64,000 bases of DNA from Celoporthe dispersa. Lineage: Eukaryota > Ascomycota > Sordariomycetes > Diaporthales > Cryphonectriaceae. Shown here one piece after another: positions 1 to 11,496 of the stretch (its first letter is position 1; every line of letters begins with the position of its first letter). The notes beneath the pieces were generated by a model that worked only from the letters and a program-made list of their open reading frames with translations, was not told the origin of the DNA and searched no databases. The position numbers and the translations under genes are program-made. The stretch spans positions 2,790,001-2,854,000 of the forward strand of contig WAID01000009.1 in assembly GCA_016584495.1 (NCBI GenBank), read 5' to 3'.

Positions 1-692
1 TGACGATCATGATGTCCTCCAGCCTCCCGGGCGCCATGACATCCCTCTCCACCGATAGCTGCGGGTTCATGATGAACGTGTCAACGTCCACGTACCACAG
101 GTACAATGCGTCGGGGAACTTGGTCATGGCGTGGCGCATCGCGACGACTTTGGTCCACGAGTTTGGAGAGGTTTTGAGGTCGTAGTCGCCGACCTGGGGG
201 AAAAAATGTTATGTAGCCTGTGGGGGAAACCCGTTCTCTCCAGTCAGCCTCTGTCCTTTTCTTTCTACTCGCCCACCTCTAGACACGGTCTCTCTCTCTC
301 TCTTCCTCTCATATAGGCACAAGGCCTGAAGCCACACCTGGGGACGACGTACCGTGCCTGTCGGCATAAAGCTTCCTGTTCTCCTTCAACAGCTCTGTGT
401 ATTTCGACCCAAACCTCTTCTCGTCTAGCACCGTCACGATCACCACGGGTGGTCTCCCCGACGGTACATGGTTCGCCAGTCCCACGGGCCCGCCGTGGGC
501 CGGCGCCGAGCTGCCGCCGCGCGTGACAAGCCACACCAGCGCGATCAGCACAAAGACTGCAATCGCGACCGCATGTTGTCGGTACCGCCGCGGCAGGGCG
601 AGGCGCCTGACGGACCGTATCCTGCTGCTGCTGCCACGGGGTTGGAACGGCGCCGGGTTCGAGTCTTTCCGCGCAGGGTACGGCAGATGCAT
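1..692 (-). CDS. GT34 glycosyltransferase, Mnn10/Mnn11 type, 3' part off the edge
   Basis: This is a Golgi type II membrane glycosyltransferase of family GT34 (alpha-1,6-mannosyltransferase or alpha-1,2-galactosyltransferase group), which extends cell-wall mannan. Exon 1 is 692-353 and exon 2 runs from 217 off the left edge, with an intron at 352-218 (GTACGT...CAG). The N-terminus is basic and is followed by a single hydrophobic anchor at about residues 41-57. Family landmarks are VVIVTVLD, then KENRKLYADRHG at the end of exon 1, SWTKVVAMRHAMTKFPD, and the DxD-containing YVDVDTFIMNP early in exon 2. Joining the exons gives the expected GYITFFP, but the frame then breaks in a T6C5 run (plus strand 196-206). 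One base too many separates it from the conserved DYDLK block, so this is a probable indel. The catalytic C-terminus is outside the window. Family assignment is firm; which sugar is transferred is not decidable here. Confidence 0.85.
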
Positions 693-2395
693 GGTCTTGA
701 CGGGATGGCGAGGCGAGGTCGGGCAGGAAGGAGGAGGGTATCACGTCAAAGGGTGGTTCGTGGTCGTCGGAAGTTCGTGGGCTGGACTGGGGCGGGCCCT
801 CAGGGCTGCGGCGGCGGTAATAGAGCGAACCTCGGCAGGCGGGATCGGGCAGCTAAGTATACACGAAGCTGTCGCTGGATGGAGCGCGCGCGCGGTGAGC
901 GGTGAGAGGTAGCAATGGGCGGTTGTATCGTCGTCGAGAGGCGGCGCGAGGACTGCTGCTGGTGACGGCTCAGGAGATGCTCGTTGTGGCTTCTGATCGC
1001 TTAGGCGGGCGCCGAACAAAAAGAATACCTCGGGGCTAGCGCCGATGTCTCAGACCGGACGGACGAATATAGTTAAATCAAGGTACGCGAAACACCAATT
1101 CCTCAAGAGGCGACTCGAAAAAAAAATAGGAAAAGAGAGACGTGGTGCCAGGTATGACAGAGCTGTGGCTGTTGTCGTCGTTGTTGCTGGTGGTGGTGGT
1201 GGTGGTTGGAGAGCGATCTGTCGCTTGAGCCTGCACAGGATGGGTTGCCCAACTGTGGGTTCCTGTAGGTAAGTACTCAGATAGTACTTGTAGCACGAGG
1301 AAATAAGCTGCAATGCGCTTACTATGTATGGTACCGCCATTACCTACTTGCCACAACACAGCAAATTAAACTGTGTGAGGGATGAGAGCCAAGTGCTGAC
1401 GGCTGACTCCCAAACTCTGTTCTCAGGGGCCCAGTTCAGGTCTAGAGCCAGGCTCCATTGCTCGCTCACCAGATGCGCCATCCCTCTGCATTGATGTCTT
1501 GGAGAAGGCACAACGGAGCGAGGTATGAGATGCTACGATACTAGAAGTACACTGATTGCTACGTCAAATGGGACCCTTGAAGGTACTATATATTTCAGGG
1601 ACCAGGACCCCACGTCCGCTCTGACCCACCTGTCAAACACCACCAGCACCGAGCACCCTTCAGGGATCCTGCAGCCCGCCGTGGCGCTCAGGGCGTGAAT
1701 AGAAAGAACTGAAGACAGTATCACTCGTGAACGGTATGGCACTTGGCACTGCACGATAGGAATCTGAAGGGAGAGAATGGATCCTGCAAGAGCCAACTAA
1801 TTAGACCTCTTTCTCTCCTCACCTAGGAAAACCCCCTGCGGTAGCCCCTCCAGTCCAAGGAAATGAAGCTGACAGCGGCCTCCTTCCATCCCTTGCAATC
1901 TTCCTCACAGCTTCTCCTTCATCAGATGCTGGCTGTCCCTCAAGCGGCCGACTGACCGTAGTTTTCAAGGTTCTCCGCGACACCAGCTAGGTAAAGGTAT
2001 GAAACGGTATGAATTATAATGTTGATACTAGTATAGTAAGTATGTGTCGATCCGCTGCTGAAGCTGCGCCTCCGTGGATGTGACCAAGTACGGCCCGAAG
2101 AGCAGGCTCAAGATGGGGAAAAAAAGCCCAAGGACCTCATCCCCAGCGTCCGAATCGACATGCTCGTACGAACCATGGTGGAAGGTGAACAAAACGCCCA
2201 CAGTCCTAGGAAGTGACGAGGCCTTCATCTTCGCATACAGACTAGTTGCAACAGCAGGGTAGAGCAGGTCCGAGGCAACTTAAGAGTGTGCGGTTCCGCA
2301 GAAAAGGTGCTGGGAAGGGCTTTGGGGGGGAGGGGGGGTGGGGCGCTGTAGAGTCGACATGATGACGGAAAGGGGCGCGACAGATCGCGAGATAT
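693..2395. other. Intergenic, no supported gene
   Basis: About 1.7 kb between the GT34 start and the RINGv gene stop. It contains a (GGT)n tract near 1185-1206 and a G-rich stretch at about 2322-2343. Several short open frames exist on both strands, but none has splice context, family motifs or an extended protein-like composition. Confidence 0.5.
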
Positions 2396-3614
2396 TTATT
2401 GCTCCTTCTTCGTCTCGGCCTCTACATCGTCATCCTCGTCATCATCGTCACCTCGGACGTCGACGATCGTGTCGCTGAATTTTTCTAGGAATCGGGCAGA
2501 CAAGGCGCTGACACCCTTCCAGACAGCCTAGTCAACGTTAGCAACATCGTCCGCAATACGTGTCCAATCGCAGTGATGGCCTACCATCAGGAATGTCGCT
2601 ACTCCGACCAGGACCACAAACATATTGATGTTCTCAAGTCGATCACGTCCCCCCTACGTCTACCGCCGACCCGGACATTCCACCACTGCCACGGTCTGGC
2701 TAAAAGAAATGACCTGAAAAAGCCCATCAGACCAAGAGCAAAGAAGCCTCTGGTAAAGTGCCATGACCACGTATCGGGCAGCTCATCAGGGATCCAGTCA
2801 CCCAGTTCATCGTAGTCATCGTCCAACCCAAAGGTGAAGTCTAACAAGTTCGCCACTGGGTCGAATGATCCCAGGCGAAGGATAGGCTCAGCAACAAACC
2901 CGAGCAGGAAGACGGCCAGCAGCACTATCAATACGGTGAGAGCTGCTCGTACGATCTTGCTGCTGGCCCATCTTCCCCAGGTGAGCCGTTCCAGGCGGTA
3001 CGTGTACTTGCAGGTCGGGCATTCCCACAGGTTGCGCTGCGCTGGCGAGGCCATCCTCCATGCTCGAAGACAGCCTTCATGAACATACTTTTGAGACCCT
3101 TCTATCATGAGAGTCAGCAGACTGTTCTTGCGTAAGAGACCTTTTACGCATCTGTGGAGTAGCGATGCGGAAGATCGCACTCCAGACAGCTTCTCTCTGG
3201 GAGTCATCACTGGCTAGGACGAGGGATGAGCCGTAAGCAATATAGGTTTGACGTACTGCACTTGCAAGGCCGCATAAGTCTCCCAAATTCCGGGTCTTCC
3301 GAGATATATCGAACGCGAGGTTTCCTGCCTAGAAACTGTGTGGTCGTGCTAGGAAACTCGAAGGTGGGTTGCACCTCTTCGAAGCATATCCTGCAGGTCC
3401 GAGGTTTGTACCTCGCATCACCTGCCCCGTTCGAGTCTGCGCCTGCAGCTTGTGCATCTTGGTCCTGCGCGGCATCAGACCCACCACCAGACTCGAAAGT
3501 TTCCGCATTAGGTGGTGCCTCAGGGACCGGCTCGCCCGGCTGCCCAGCAGGGTCGCCCCAAGACCACGTCGGCTCTGGCACTGTGGCGCCTGCAAACATA
3601 CCGTGATCAGACAT
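2396..3614 (-). CDS. RINGv (MARCH-type) membrane E3 ubiquitin ligase
   Basis: This is a membrane-anchored RING-variant E3 ligase of about 335 residues. Exons are 3614-3257, 3101-2585 and 2527-2396, with introns GTACGT...TAG and GTAGGC...TAG. The C4HC3 RINGv domain is split by intron 1. CRICFEE comes first, then CKCKGSQKYVHEGCL across the junction, then WECPTCKYTYR. After it comes a strong hydrophobic segment (VRAALTVLIVLLAVFLLGFV) and one or two further membrane segments (for example MFVVLVGVATFLM). The C-terminus is very acidic (GDDDDEDDD). Such ligases ubiquitinate membrane proteins in the ER, vacuole or endosomes. The frame breaks at a G6 run (plus strand C6 at 2649-2654): one more G would connect GGRRRG to DRLENINM and the last transmembrane segment. 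The substrate is unknown. Confidence 0.85.
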
Positions 3615-4227
3615 GGTGTCGCATCAGTTCTAGCCTAGAGGTCGGTGTAGTAGTTCGAAGGAGACAGAACGGAGAACTATCCAAAAAGACGGATGACAAA
3701 TTGTCAATCCGGTAGCATTGTATGATAGAAAACGTAAGAACCTGCCGAAATCGCTTGCTTGCAGATCATGGAGACGGAAGTGACAAACGTTGTCTGGATA
3801 CAGACACTACCTCGAGGCCACGAGCTGCAGGACACGTGCAGGATGGGAACTGTTGTATGAGTGAGGCTGTCTGTTATGGCCGGTGTGAAGAGAGAAGATT
3901 CTGGCTAAGAAACAAAGGCAAGAGCTTCCAGGGCTTGCAGGGGGGAAGCTTGAGTGGGTTCGGGCTGCTGGAAGGTGCCGCCGGCAACCCAGCTCCAGGC
4001 GCTGGTGGTGGCCCAAGCGCGGCCCCAGCTTCCCGCCGCGGCTGACGTTTTGAGAGCCACCTTCGAACGCGCAAGTGGTCGTGCCTATTTGGAGCTTCCA
4101 TACACCACAACCTTAATCAACCCGCAGCCTCGCACCCGTCGTGTGCACACCCCATACTTTATTCTCATAACAGCCAGACTCTGCGAACGATTCCGACCTT
4201 GGAACTGGCTACATCTGAGAAGTAATC
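3615..4227. other. Divergent promoter region
   Basis: This 0.6 kb gap separates the divergently transcribed RINGv and proteasome alpha-2 genes and must hold both promoters. I see no canonical proteasome-associated control element and no additional gene. Confidence 0.5.
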
Positions 4228-5369
4228 ATGGCTGATCGATACTCCTTCTCTCTCACGACCTTCTCCCCCAGGTGAGCTCCTTCGCATGCTTGACACACAC
4301 ACGGGATATGTGAGCGCTTGTGTTAACACACGAGAAAATAGTGGCAAGCTGGTGCAGATTGGTCAGTCATCCGCCCTCTAGCTCAGATCAGCGCCGGGCC
4401 ATGAGATATTTCCACGCCGAGAACATATTGGACTGACAGATTCGGACAGAGTATGCCCTGAACGCAGTCAACCAGGGTGTGACAGCACTCGGCATCAAGG
4501 GCAAGTAGACGAGATCCCCGACTGACACTACGTAGCCCCTGCCGTTCGTACTGACATGGAACGCCAGCTACCAATGGCATAGTCCTAGCTACCGAGAAGA
4601 AGTCATCCTCACCCCTCGCCGACCCCTCGTCACTGTCCAAGATCAGTCTCATCACCCCGAACATCGGCATGGTCTACTCCGGCATGGGTCCCGACTACAG
4701 AGTCCTGGTCGACAAGGCACGGAAGGTCTCGCACACCGACTACAAGCGCATCTACAACGAGTATCCACCCACAAGAATATTGGTGCAGGACGTCGCCCGG
4801 GTCGTTCAGGAGGCAACGCAGTCTGGAGGTGTGCGGCCGTACGGCGTCAGCCTGCTGATCGCGGGCTGGGACGAGGGTGTCCTGCCAGAAGAGGAGGTCG
4901 AGAAGGCCGCCAAGTCGGTGGAGGGCGAGGGCGGCATGAAGAAGCTTTCGGGCAAGACAGGCGGTATCCTGAAGGGCGGCCCTATGCTGTACCAGGTCGA
5001 CCCCTCGGGCAGCTACTTCCCATGGAAGGCTACGGCCATCGGAAAGAGCGCCACGTCAGCCAAGACTTTCCTGGAGAAGCGGTATACGGAGGGCCTGGAG
5101 CTGGAGGATGCGGTACACATCGCGCTGTTGACGCTGAAGGAGACGATCGAGGGCGAGATGAACGGCGAGACCATCGAGATTGGTAAGCACCTCCCCCCGG
5201 GACAACCTGTCACGACACTTCCCGACCGACCGACTGACCTGTGTGGCTAGGTATTGTTGGACCCCCGGCAGACCATCTTCTCGGCGTGGAGGGAGTCGAG
5301 GGTGCCAAGGGCCCACGTTTCCGAAAACTGAGTCCCCAGGAGATCGAGGACTACCTTACAAACCTATGA
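4228..5369 (+). CDS. PRE8: 20S proteasome subunit alpha-2
   Basis: This encodes the alpha-2 subunit of the 20S core particle, part of the outer gating ring (282 residues). Exons are 4228-4271, 4342-4361, 4450-4500, 4568-5182 and 5251-5369, and the total is in frame. The start MADRYSFSLTTFSPSGKLVQ is the alpha-subunit N-terminal signature. Next come ALGIKATNGIVLATEKK, VYSGMGPDYRVLVDKARKV and YQVDPSGSYFPWKATAIGK, all as in yeast Pre8. Compared with yeast there is an insertion of about 35 residues, rich in E, K and G, between SLLIAGWDEG and LYQVDPSG. Exon 2 is only 20 bases. Intron 3 begins with GC, not GT (GCAAGT), and ends in CAG. The gene is convergent with the RCC1-repeat gene, 88 bases between stops. 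No frame problem is seen. Confidence 0.96.
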
Positions 5370-5457
5370 TCTTAGAATCACTGGTGGGATTCACGACTGT
5401 ACCATAGAGCAGATGCATAGAACGCAATGGACGGATAACTTGATGCCATGGACGTAT

Positions 5458-6479
5458 TTAGTTAGTGGCTGTGGCATCCTTCTCGATGGTGATGAAGGAG
5501 CTCCTTGGTCCGGCTGCGACCGCCACGGGGATGTCTCCGTCTGACAAGCCCAACTTGACCTCCTCCCATATGTCTGCGCGCTGAAACCCTATGCCCAGCT
5601 GCCCGTTCCTGTTATCCCCAATGACGAAGACTCTGTCCTTGGTAGTCAGGACGATCATATGAGCGTCTCCAACAGCAACGTCGGCTATGTCGAACTTATT
5701 AATCACCACAGGAGTAGGCCCGCCAACAAGGTCTACAGGTATCGTCTTCTTGCCGAGATTGCCGCCCCAGACGTACAGGTCGTTGCCCTTGGTCAGCGCC
5801 GCGAGGACATATCCACCAGCAGCTATCTTTGTGATTCGACCGGTGGGCAGGTCCTGCAGTGAATGGACCAGACCCGGCTTGTCTGGTGCGCTGTACTCGT
5901 CTATATCCCGCGCGAGACATGGCATATAGCGCTCGTCGCCCCAGGTATACACGCTCCCCGTCGAGGAGAGGGCCGCGAAGCCGGCGTCGTAAGCGACGAC
6001 TTGGGTACAGCCCTGGAGAGCTGGGAGCTCCTGGCCCGGCGCGCCACCGAGGAGGTCTCTGAGGGAGTTGAACTGCTTCACAGCACCACTCGAGGTCCTG
6101 ATAACCTACAGACAGTTGCTCAGGTGAGTCTTTCGATGACCTTGCTTGATGAACGGCGAGCGAGAGGGTGAGTACGTACGACGAGCCCGTTGGCTGCCTC
6201 AGCCATAGTGCGATATGCTCTAGGGTCTTTTTGGTAGAGCTGCAGGTGCTCGCTGGGGACGTAGCCTGCCGTCCTCTCTCTATCCTGAGCATATCTTACG
6301 ATGGTGTGTGACAGGAACGCCTGCACACCCTCAATCTCGCGTACACGCCCTAGGATCGGGGTAAACTGACGAAAATCTTCCGGTTCTTCTGGGTCGTCGT
6401 TACTTGCCGGGAGGATATTGTTGCCATTGTCGAGACAGAGCTGACCCCATGCGTTGAGCCCCGCAGCCCAGAGTTCCAT
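5458..6479 (-). CDS. RCC1-repeat (ATS1-like) protein
   Basis: This is a 315-residue protein built from RCC1-type beta-propeller repeats. Exons are 6479-6180 and 6105-5458, with an intron GTACGT...TAG. Repeat signatures include LWAAGLNAWGQL at the N-terminus, VYTWGDERYM, LYVWGGNLGKK and VFVIGDNRNGQLG near the C-terminus. The length suits a single RCC1 propeller without extra domains, as in yeast Ats1, or a small fungal RCC1-like protein, and not the true nuclear RanGEF, which is longer. A direct function cannot be assigned. The reading frame is intact throughout. Confidence 0.85.
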
Positions 6480-8088
6480 CTGAGTGAGGGTGCAGTGTAA
6501 ATGGCCTGCTCGGCTGGAAGCTATGAACTTCTCAGATCGGTCGATCCGAAGACCCAGTCCCTGTCCTATGATCCGATACTACTATGCAGAAGAGTAGAGA
6601 CAACGGGAGGGAGTGCGTGCAGCCAGGAGGCCCAGAGAGAGGAGCAGACTCCACAAGATTTCGACGCAAGGGGAGTTGTCGACCTATCGTGATACGCGGG
6701 TGGTTGGGATTTGGCAAGGACGACGCAGGTCATCAGAGTCTCCGCCCTTGGAAGTTCAGTTCAGGTGGACCCTCAGATCAACGGACTGGCCCTGCTTGCA
6801 CTGTCTGCCGTTGACATGAGAGAGCAGCCTGAGGAGGGCACGAGGACACACAAAATTGTCTACGCAGCGGCGAAGAAGTACAGATTGTAATTGCTACCCA
6901 ACCCACGAGGCGTAGAGAGGGCGAGTTTCGCTTAGATTGTGGCTGGCGGCAGAGTGGTAAGCGAGGTACTATGCAAGGCCCCAAAGAAGCACTATAAACG
7001 AACGACAGCGCATAAGATGATAGATCAATATGGTCGTGTGTTTGTTTGGCTCTCCGTTGCAGTTGGGGGCGTTGCTGGAGTCGTTGTGGGCACGGCAGTT
7101 TAGGAACACGAGAGGCACGGATAGTGTACAGTCGGTAGGAGTGAACGGGTAAGTGAATATCAGGTGCTGTGTGGGCTGTACTATGGTAGGGCCCGTTGCT
7201 CAAAACAGATAGGTGCCGCCCCCCCCCTGGTGCCCATCAGGCCGGGGGGGGAGGGGAGACCTCCTGTGGGGAAGGAATCTCAGGGTTACAATCAGTGCCA
7301 ATCACCCGAAGTACTCCAACCTTAAAACACCTATTCCATACGGTAAAAACGGCAAAGGCGATTTGCATCCACTGCCATCCAAGGGCCTGTTATTCTTTTT
7401 CGAGAATACTCTCGACTGCCCACTTGCAGAGAGACAGGATCACCCTGGTGTGGACAGGACACACTTGCATTTTACCAGTGCCTCACCCCTGCTACGACGG
7501 GAGACCTGCAACCAAGCAGACCTGAGCCGATTCTCGAGGACGATCAGGAGAGCGAAAGGATTAGATGCAAGACGCAGGAGTTTTTGCTTTCTTTTTCTTT
7601 CTTCCTTACAGTCTAACACACATGATACGCTCACAAATCTCATCCTATCATATCGAGAGCCAGACCAACGAACCAACCAGCCCCCCCTGAAAGAGAGGAC
7701 CCGCAGCTGGCTTGTCCTGTGCCCTCAGCTGCAGCAGCGAACGCGCATCCAAGGGAGGCTCAGATTTATTCCAGGGCAGGGGCTGGGGCTGGCTGGTGAA
7801 CAAGCTGCCTCATCCATCCATCCAAACGGAATACTTCGCGAGGACCCCCCTTCGGCATCTTGGAACCACCACCACCCTCACTCGCTGCCACCTCATCACT
7901 TGTCGCAATGCACGAGATCGTCATCGCCTCGGCCAATCGTTGAACCAACCATCACCACCAACCACAGCAGAAAAAAAGTAATAACCCCTCTCAGCTCGAC
8001 CCGCAACCATCTCCTCATCATCATTCATGACTGCCCACACACGTCTTGATGCCCATAGGATTTCCTGACGCTTGCATGAGCGGCTGAG
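6480..8088. other. Intergenic and 5' leader
   Basis: About 1.6 kb upstream of the next plus-strand gene. It contains a C9/G8 inverted repeat at 7219-7251. A long frame at 7213-8049 lacks an ATG start and family motifs, and its composition matches the pyrimidine-rich leaders elsewhere in the window, so I treat it as non-coding. Confidence 0.5.
7219..7251. repeat. C9/G8 inverted repeat (hairpin-capable)
   Basis: A run of nine C followed by CTG and a run of eight G preceded by CAG flank a short loop, so the two arms can pair. It sits about 0.85 kb upstream of the next start codon. Function unknown. Confidence 0.5.
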
Positions 8089-10826
8089 ATGAGCCGGGAT
8101 AAGGGAAAGAAGAAGGGCTTCTGGAAGACCCTCTTCAAGCCTAAAAAGAGCCCGGCCGAGCACGTCGGGGACAAGAAAAATGGCACTTTACCGGTACAAA
8201 CCCTCTCGGCACCTGTCTGCCTTGTTGCCATTGCGAGGCGGCTGTTTCTTCTCGACACATGTCACTGATACTGGAACCTAGAAAACCGAGGACACTGGGG
8301 ACCCACTACCATCCACACGGCCGCGGAGGTTGAGTGATCCGGAGTCCACCATCCAGCGAAAGCCCAGCAAGCAGAACATCCCCTTGCGAAGCGCCACGCT
8401 CCAGAGCCTGCAGCCCCGAAAACTGCACAAGCGCCAGAATTCTGAACCACTCCCGTCCAAAGGAAAGGAGACCGCGTTCGCCAATAGCCATGCGCCGCGC
8501 TTCTCACCCGGTCCTGGGGCCTCGGATGGGGGCTCGGGAACATGGCCGCCACCGGGTTACGGCCCTGGGGCCGAACTTCCTCTAGGCCATGCTATGGATT
8601 ATATATGTAAAGGCGTCCCCGCTTTCAAAGGCCATACGCGACGGATACCTCACGCCGGCGATGAGTTCTGCTCGGCATACGCCACCGCCGCGGGGAACCG
8701 AGGCGACGAGGACGACGGCGTCAACCAGCACGACTCGATGACCCAGCTCATGACCATGAGGACAATGGGCCCCGGCACCGCGTCTCGTGCCTGGGCGACG
8801 GTGGAGCAGCCCAGCTACTCCTTCTACTTCGGCACGCTGCCCGGCACTGTGACCCTGAACCAGTGGGCTACGACCGCGAGTGTCCGGCCACCAGCGATCG
8901 CCCTGCGCGACTCGGGAGTTGTGGCTCGTGACGTGGATTTGGTACGCATCTTTGGCAGGCTCAAGGACTTGGAGCTGGGGCTGGAGGACGATGACGTCGA
9001 CTACATGTACAAGAACCTCTATCGGAAGTTCCTCAAGGACCCAGACCGTGTCTTGAGCCCCCACAAGACTCTAGACAAGCAGATCACCGACCTCATCTTG
9101 GTTCTCTCCCGTCCGGACTACTGGATAGACTTCTCGCAGGCCAAGAATCAGATTGTCACGCGGTTCATATTTGACACGGCACATGTCAACCACGAGCAGT
9201 ATGTCAAGTTCTTCCACCAGCTGCTCCTCAGCGTGGAGCTGGACCTGCGCATACATTCGAGACAGCACAGCGAGTGGGCCAAGGAGAAGCTGTTGGAGCA
9301 GCTGCCACCGGCAATCAAGTGGAACCTGGCCCTCTCGAGGAGGTGGCGGGATAACGTGAGGATAGAAGCCTATGGGAGTACGGCTGATCAAGGTGCGCTG
9401 GTGATGCAAGATGCGACATCCCGAGCAAGGGTTTCTGTGCTGACAGACAGGTCGTAGTGAAACTGCGGTATAAGCTGAAGCGACGTCAGGTCAAGATGAT
9501 CAAGAGATTTGCGCAGATGATGAAGTGGCCCAATCTCGCCGAAACTCTAGCTTCTCTGAGGCAGGGCTACGAGGCCTCGAATCTCGACGCCATCAGCTCC
9601 CATGCGATGGCCTTCTTCAGCGGCCTGGTCCTACCCGGCGTGAGTCCCCGAATTTTTGCGGGAAAAGAAGAAATTCCGATCATGTGCTGTGCTGACCCGA
9701 AAGATAGCCCTCATTTCCCTTCGTCATGATGAACGCCCTCATCGACATCGACCCGGATGAAGCCACCGACGACCTGGCACTTCTCATCCACCTGAACCCG
9801 AACTGCGGTTTCCAGTACCGAAACAGTTATACCTACTGGACGTCGACTTCGATTGTTGGCAAGGTCCTGGCCCCGACATGCCACGAGGTTGCAGGTTGGG
9901 TTGGCCCGGCACGGCCAACACCGGACCTGAGGCGCTCTCAGATCGCGCGGGTCCGCTCTCGCCCGCCTCGACAGCGACTCACCGCCGAGGACGTGCGCTT
10001 GATGACAGAACGCTCCGACCCCTTAGGACCGCCCACAGATGCATTCCCGGTAGAGGACTATGACATGATCCGCCCAGACGTCGAGGATATCGTCGACACG
10101 GTGCGTATCGAACTCCTCTCGATGAAGCCCTGCACGGGAAGGATGGCGGACCCGGGACCCAAGTGGTTCAACGCGGCGATACAGTTCGCCATCGACGGTG
10201 TCTCGTGGCCTCTGCGCTTGACCTACGATGTACACTTCATCTCGGCGTGGCCGTGCACGCAGGGGCCGCACCCGCTGTTCTACGACTATACCTACCTCGC
10301 CGTTGCGGCAGACGAGGTCATGTCGATCCGTGACTGGGCTGGGCTGTACGGCGCGAGGAGCAGGGTGGACCTCAAAGGGTACAAGTCTGTGGCCGAGGGC
10401 ATCAACGACGCTGACGCGGATCGCGACCTGTCGGACTCGACAGCAGGCGAGGGGTCGTCCAAGGGGCGCCGGCCGTCGATGAACGGGAACGGGAACGGCC
10501 AGGCAAAAACGAACGGGAAAGCTGGTCATCACAGCAAGGACGAAGAGGAAGACGTCCTGGTGATCGAGGCCTTTGGTGTGCCAGACAATGAAGTGCTGGC
10601 CAGGGCCTGGTGTGCACACTGGGGGCTGAGCGCGGTGGTGGCGGATCTCGGGAAGACCTGGTAAGTGGGAAGAGCACGTCTCAGGCACCGAGAGCATCAC
10701 AGTCAAGGTATACTAACACTTCTCCCACACAGCATGTCGTGTGCTATCCGCGAAGCCTACGCTGCAGTCCTGACCGTTGTCATCCTCGTCGATAACAGCA
10801 GCAGCCAGGCCTTGTATGATGACTGA
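8089..10826 (+). CDS. Large conserved-looking fungal protein of unknown function
   Basis: I do not recognise this family. The model is about 819 residues with exons 8089-8193, 8282-9400, 9451-9639, 9708-10660 and 10733-10826. The start was chosen because MSRDKGKKKGFWKTLFKPKK precedes a clean donor (GTACAA) and acceptor (TAG). The N-terminal 150 residues are Pro/Ser-rich and probably disordered. The rest is globular, with Trp- and Tyr-rich blocks such as YSFYFGTLPGTVTLNQW, KLRYKLKRRQVKMIKRFAQM and CGFQYRNSYTYW, plus a low-complexity Asn/Gly/Lys insert near the C-terminus. The third junction is uncertain: the better donor (AAG|GTGCGC at 9393) gives the wrong phase, so I used GTGATG at 9401. The last intron has a perfect TACTAAC branch point. 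Confidence 0.75.
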
Positions 10827-11496
10827 GAAGAGAGGTTCAAGTGGACGACCGGGTTTCCAAATGGCACATAGCGAAGTCTGACGATCTGGAATGATTTCGT
10901 TGCTACGACTGATGATGTTTCGAGAACATTCAAGCATCCGGAACAGGGAGTATAAGGGTTGATGGGTTGCGGGGGCGTACTCGGAAGAATGGATTTGAGA
11001 CGATCTGGGAGATGGCGCGAGGGAATACCCCATGGCACTGGGGCATGGGAGTTTTGGGGGGGTTTTACTTTCCTTTTAATTGTATTTTAATATTGTTCTG
11101 GCAATCCGTCCAACTATATGCCGTTCTTATCTCTGAAATAGGTAGGAAATGAAGGCCTCATCTCCCTTTCCTTCCCTCTGTTCGCATTCAGAAGCTGAAG
11201 GGGGAGTCTTGGGTGAGAGAGGGTCTGTCTTAGACTAGACCAGGGTCTGGGCTTAGATTGTGCTAGGGCGACCCATGATGCAACCAGCCAACCCTGCAAA
11301 AACGCCGACTCTTCGCTGTCCTCGTACTGCATGTGTACCTGCAAGCTGAACCATCTCCCTCTCCACCAGACCTGTCGACTCCCCTGCTACTGCTACGACT
11401 ATCTCACCTTCCAGTAGCGGTTATGGTCTCAGAGACCGACGAGCTGTGTCCTGCTCTCCCGTCATAACCCCCCAGAAAGGAAGAAAGAAAAGAGAA
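10827..11496. other. Intergenic
   Basis: About 670 bases between two plus-strand genes. It holds the 3' region of the upstream gene and the leader of GET1. Nothing else is supported. Confidence 0.5.

Noticed and set aside
7213..8049. A long open frame on the plus strand upstream of the unknown gene
   Set aside because: It starts without ATG, has the Pro/Ser/His composition of a pyrimidine-rich leader and shows no motif or splice context.
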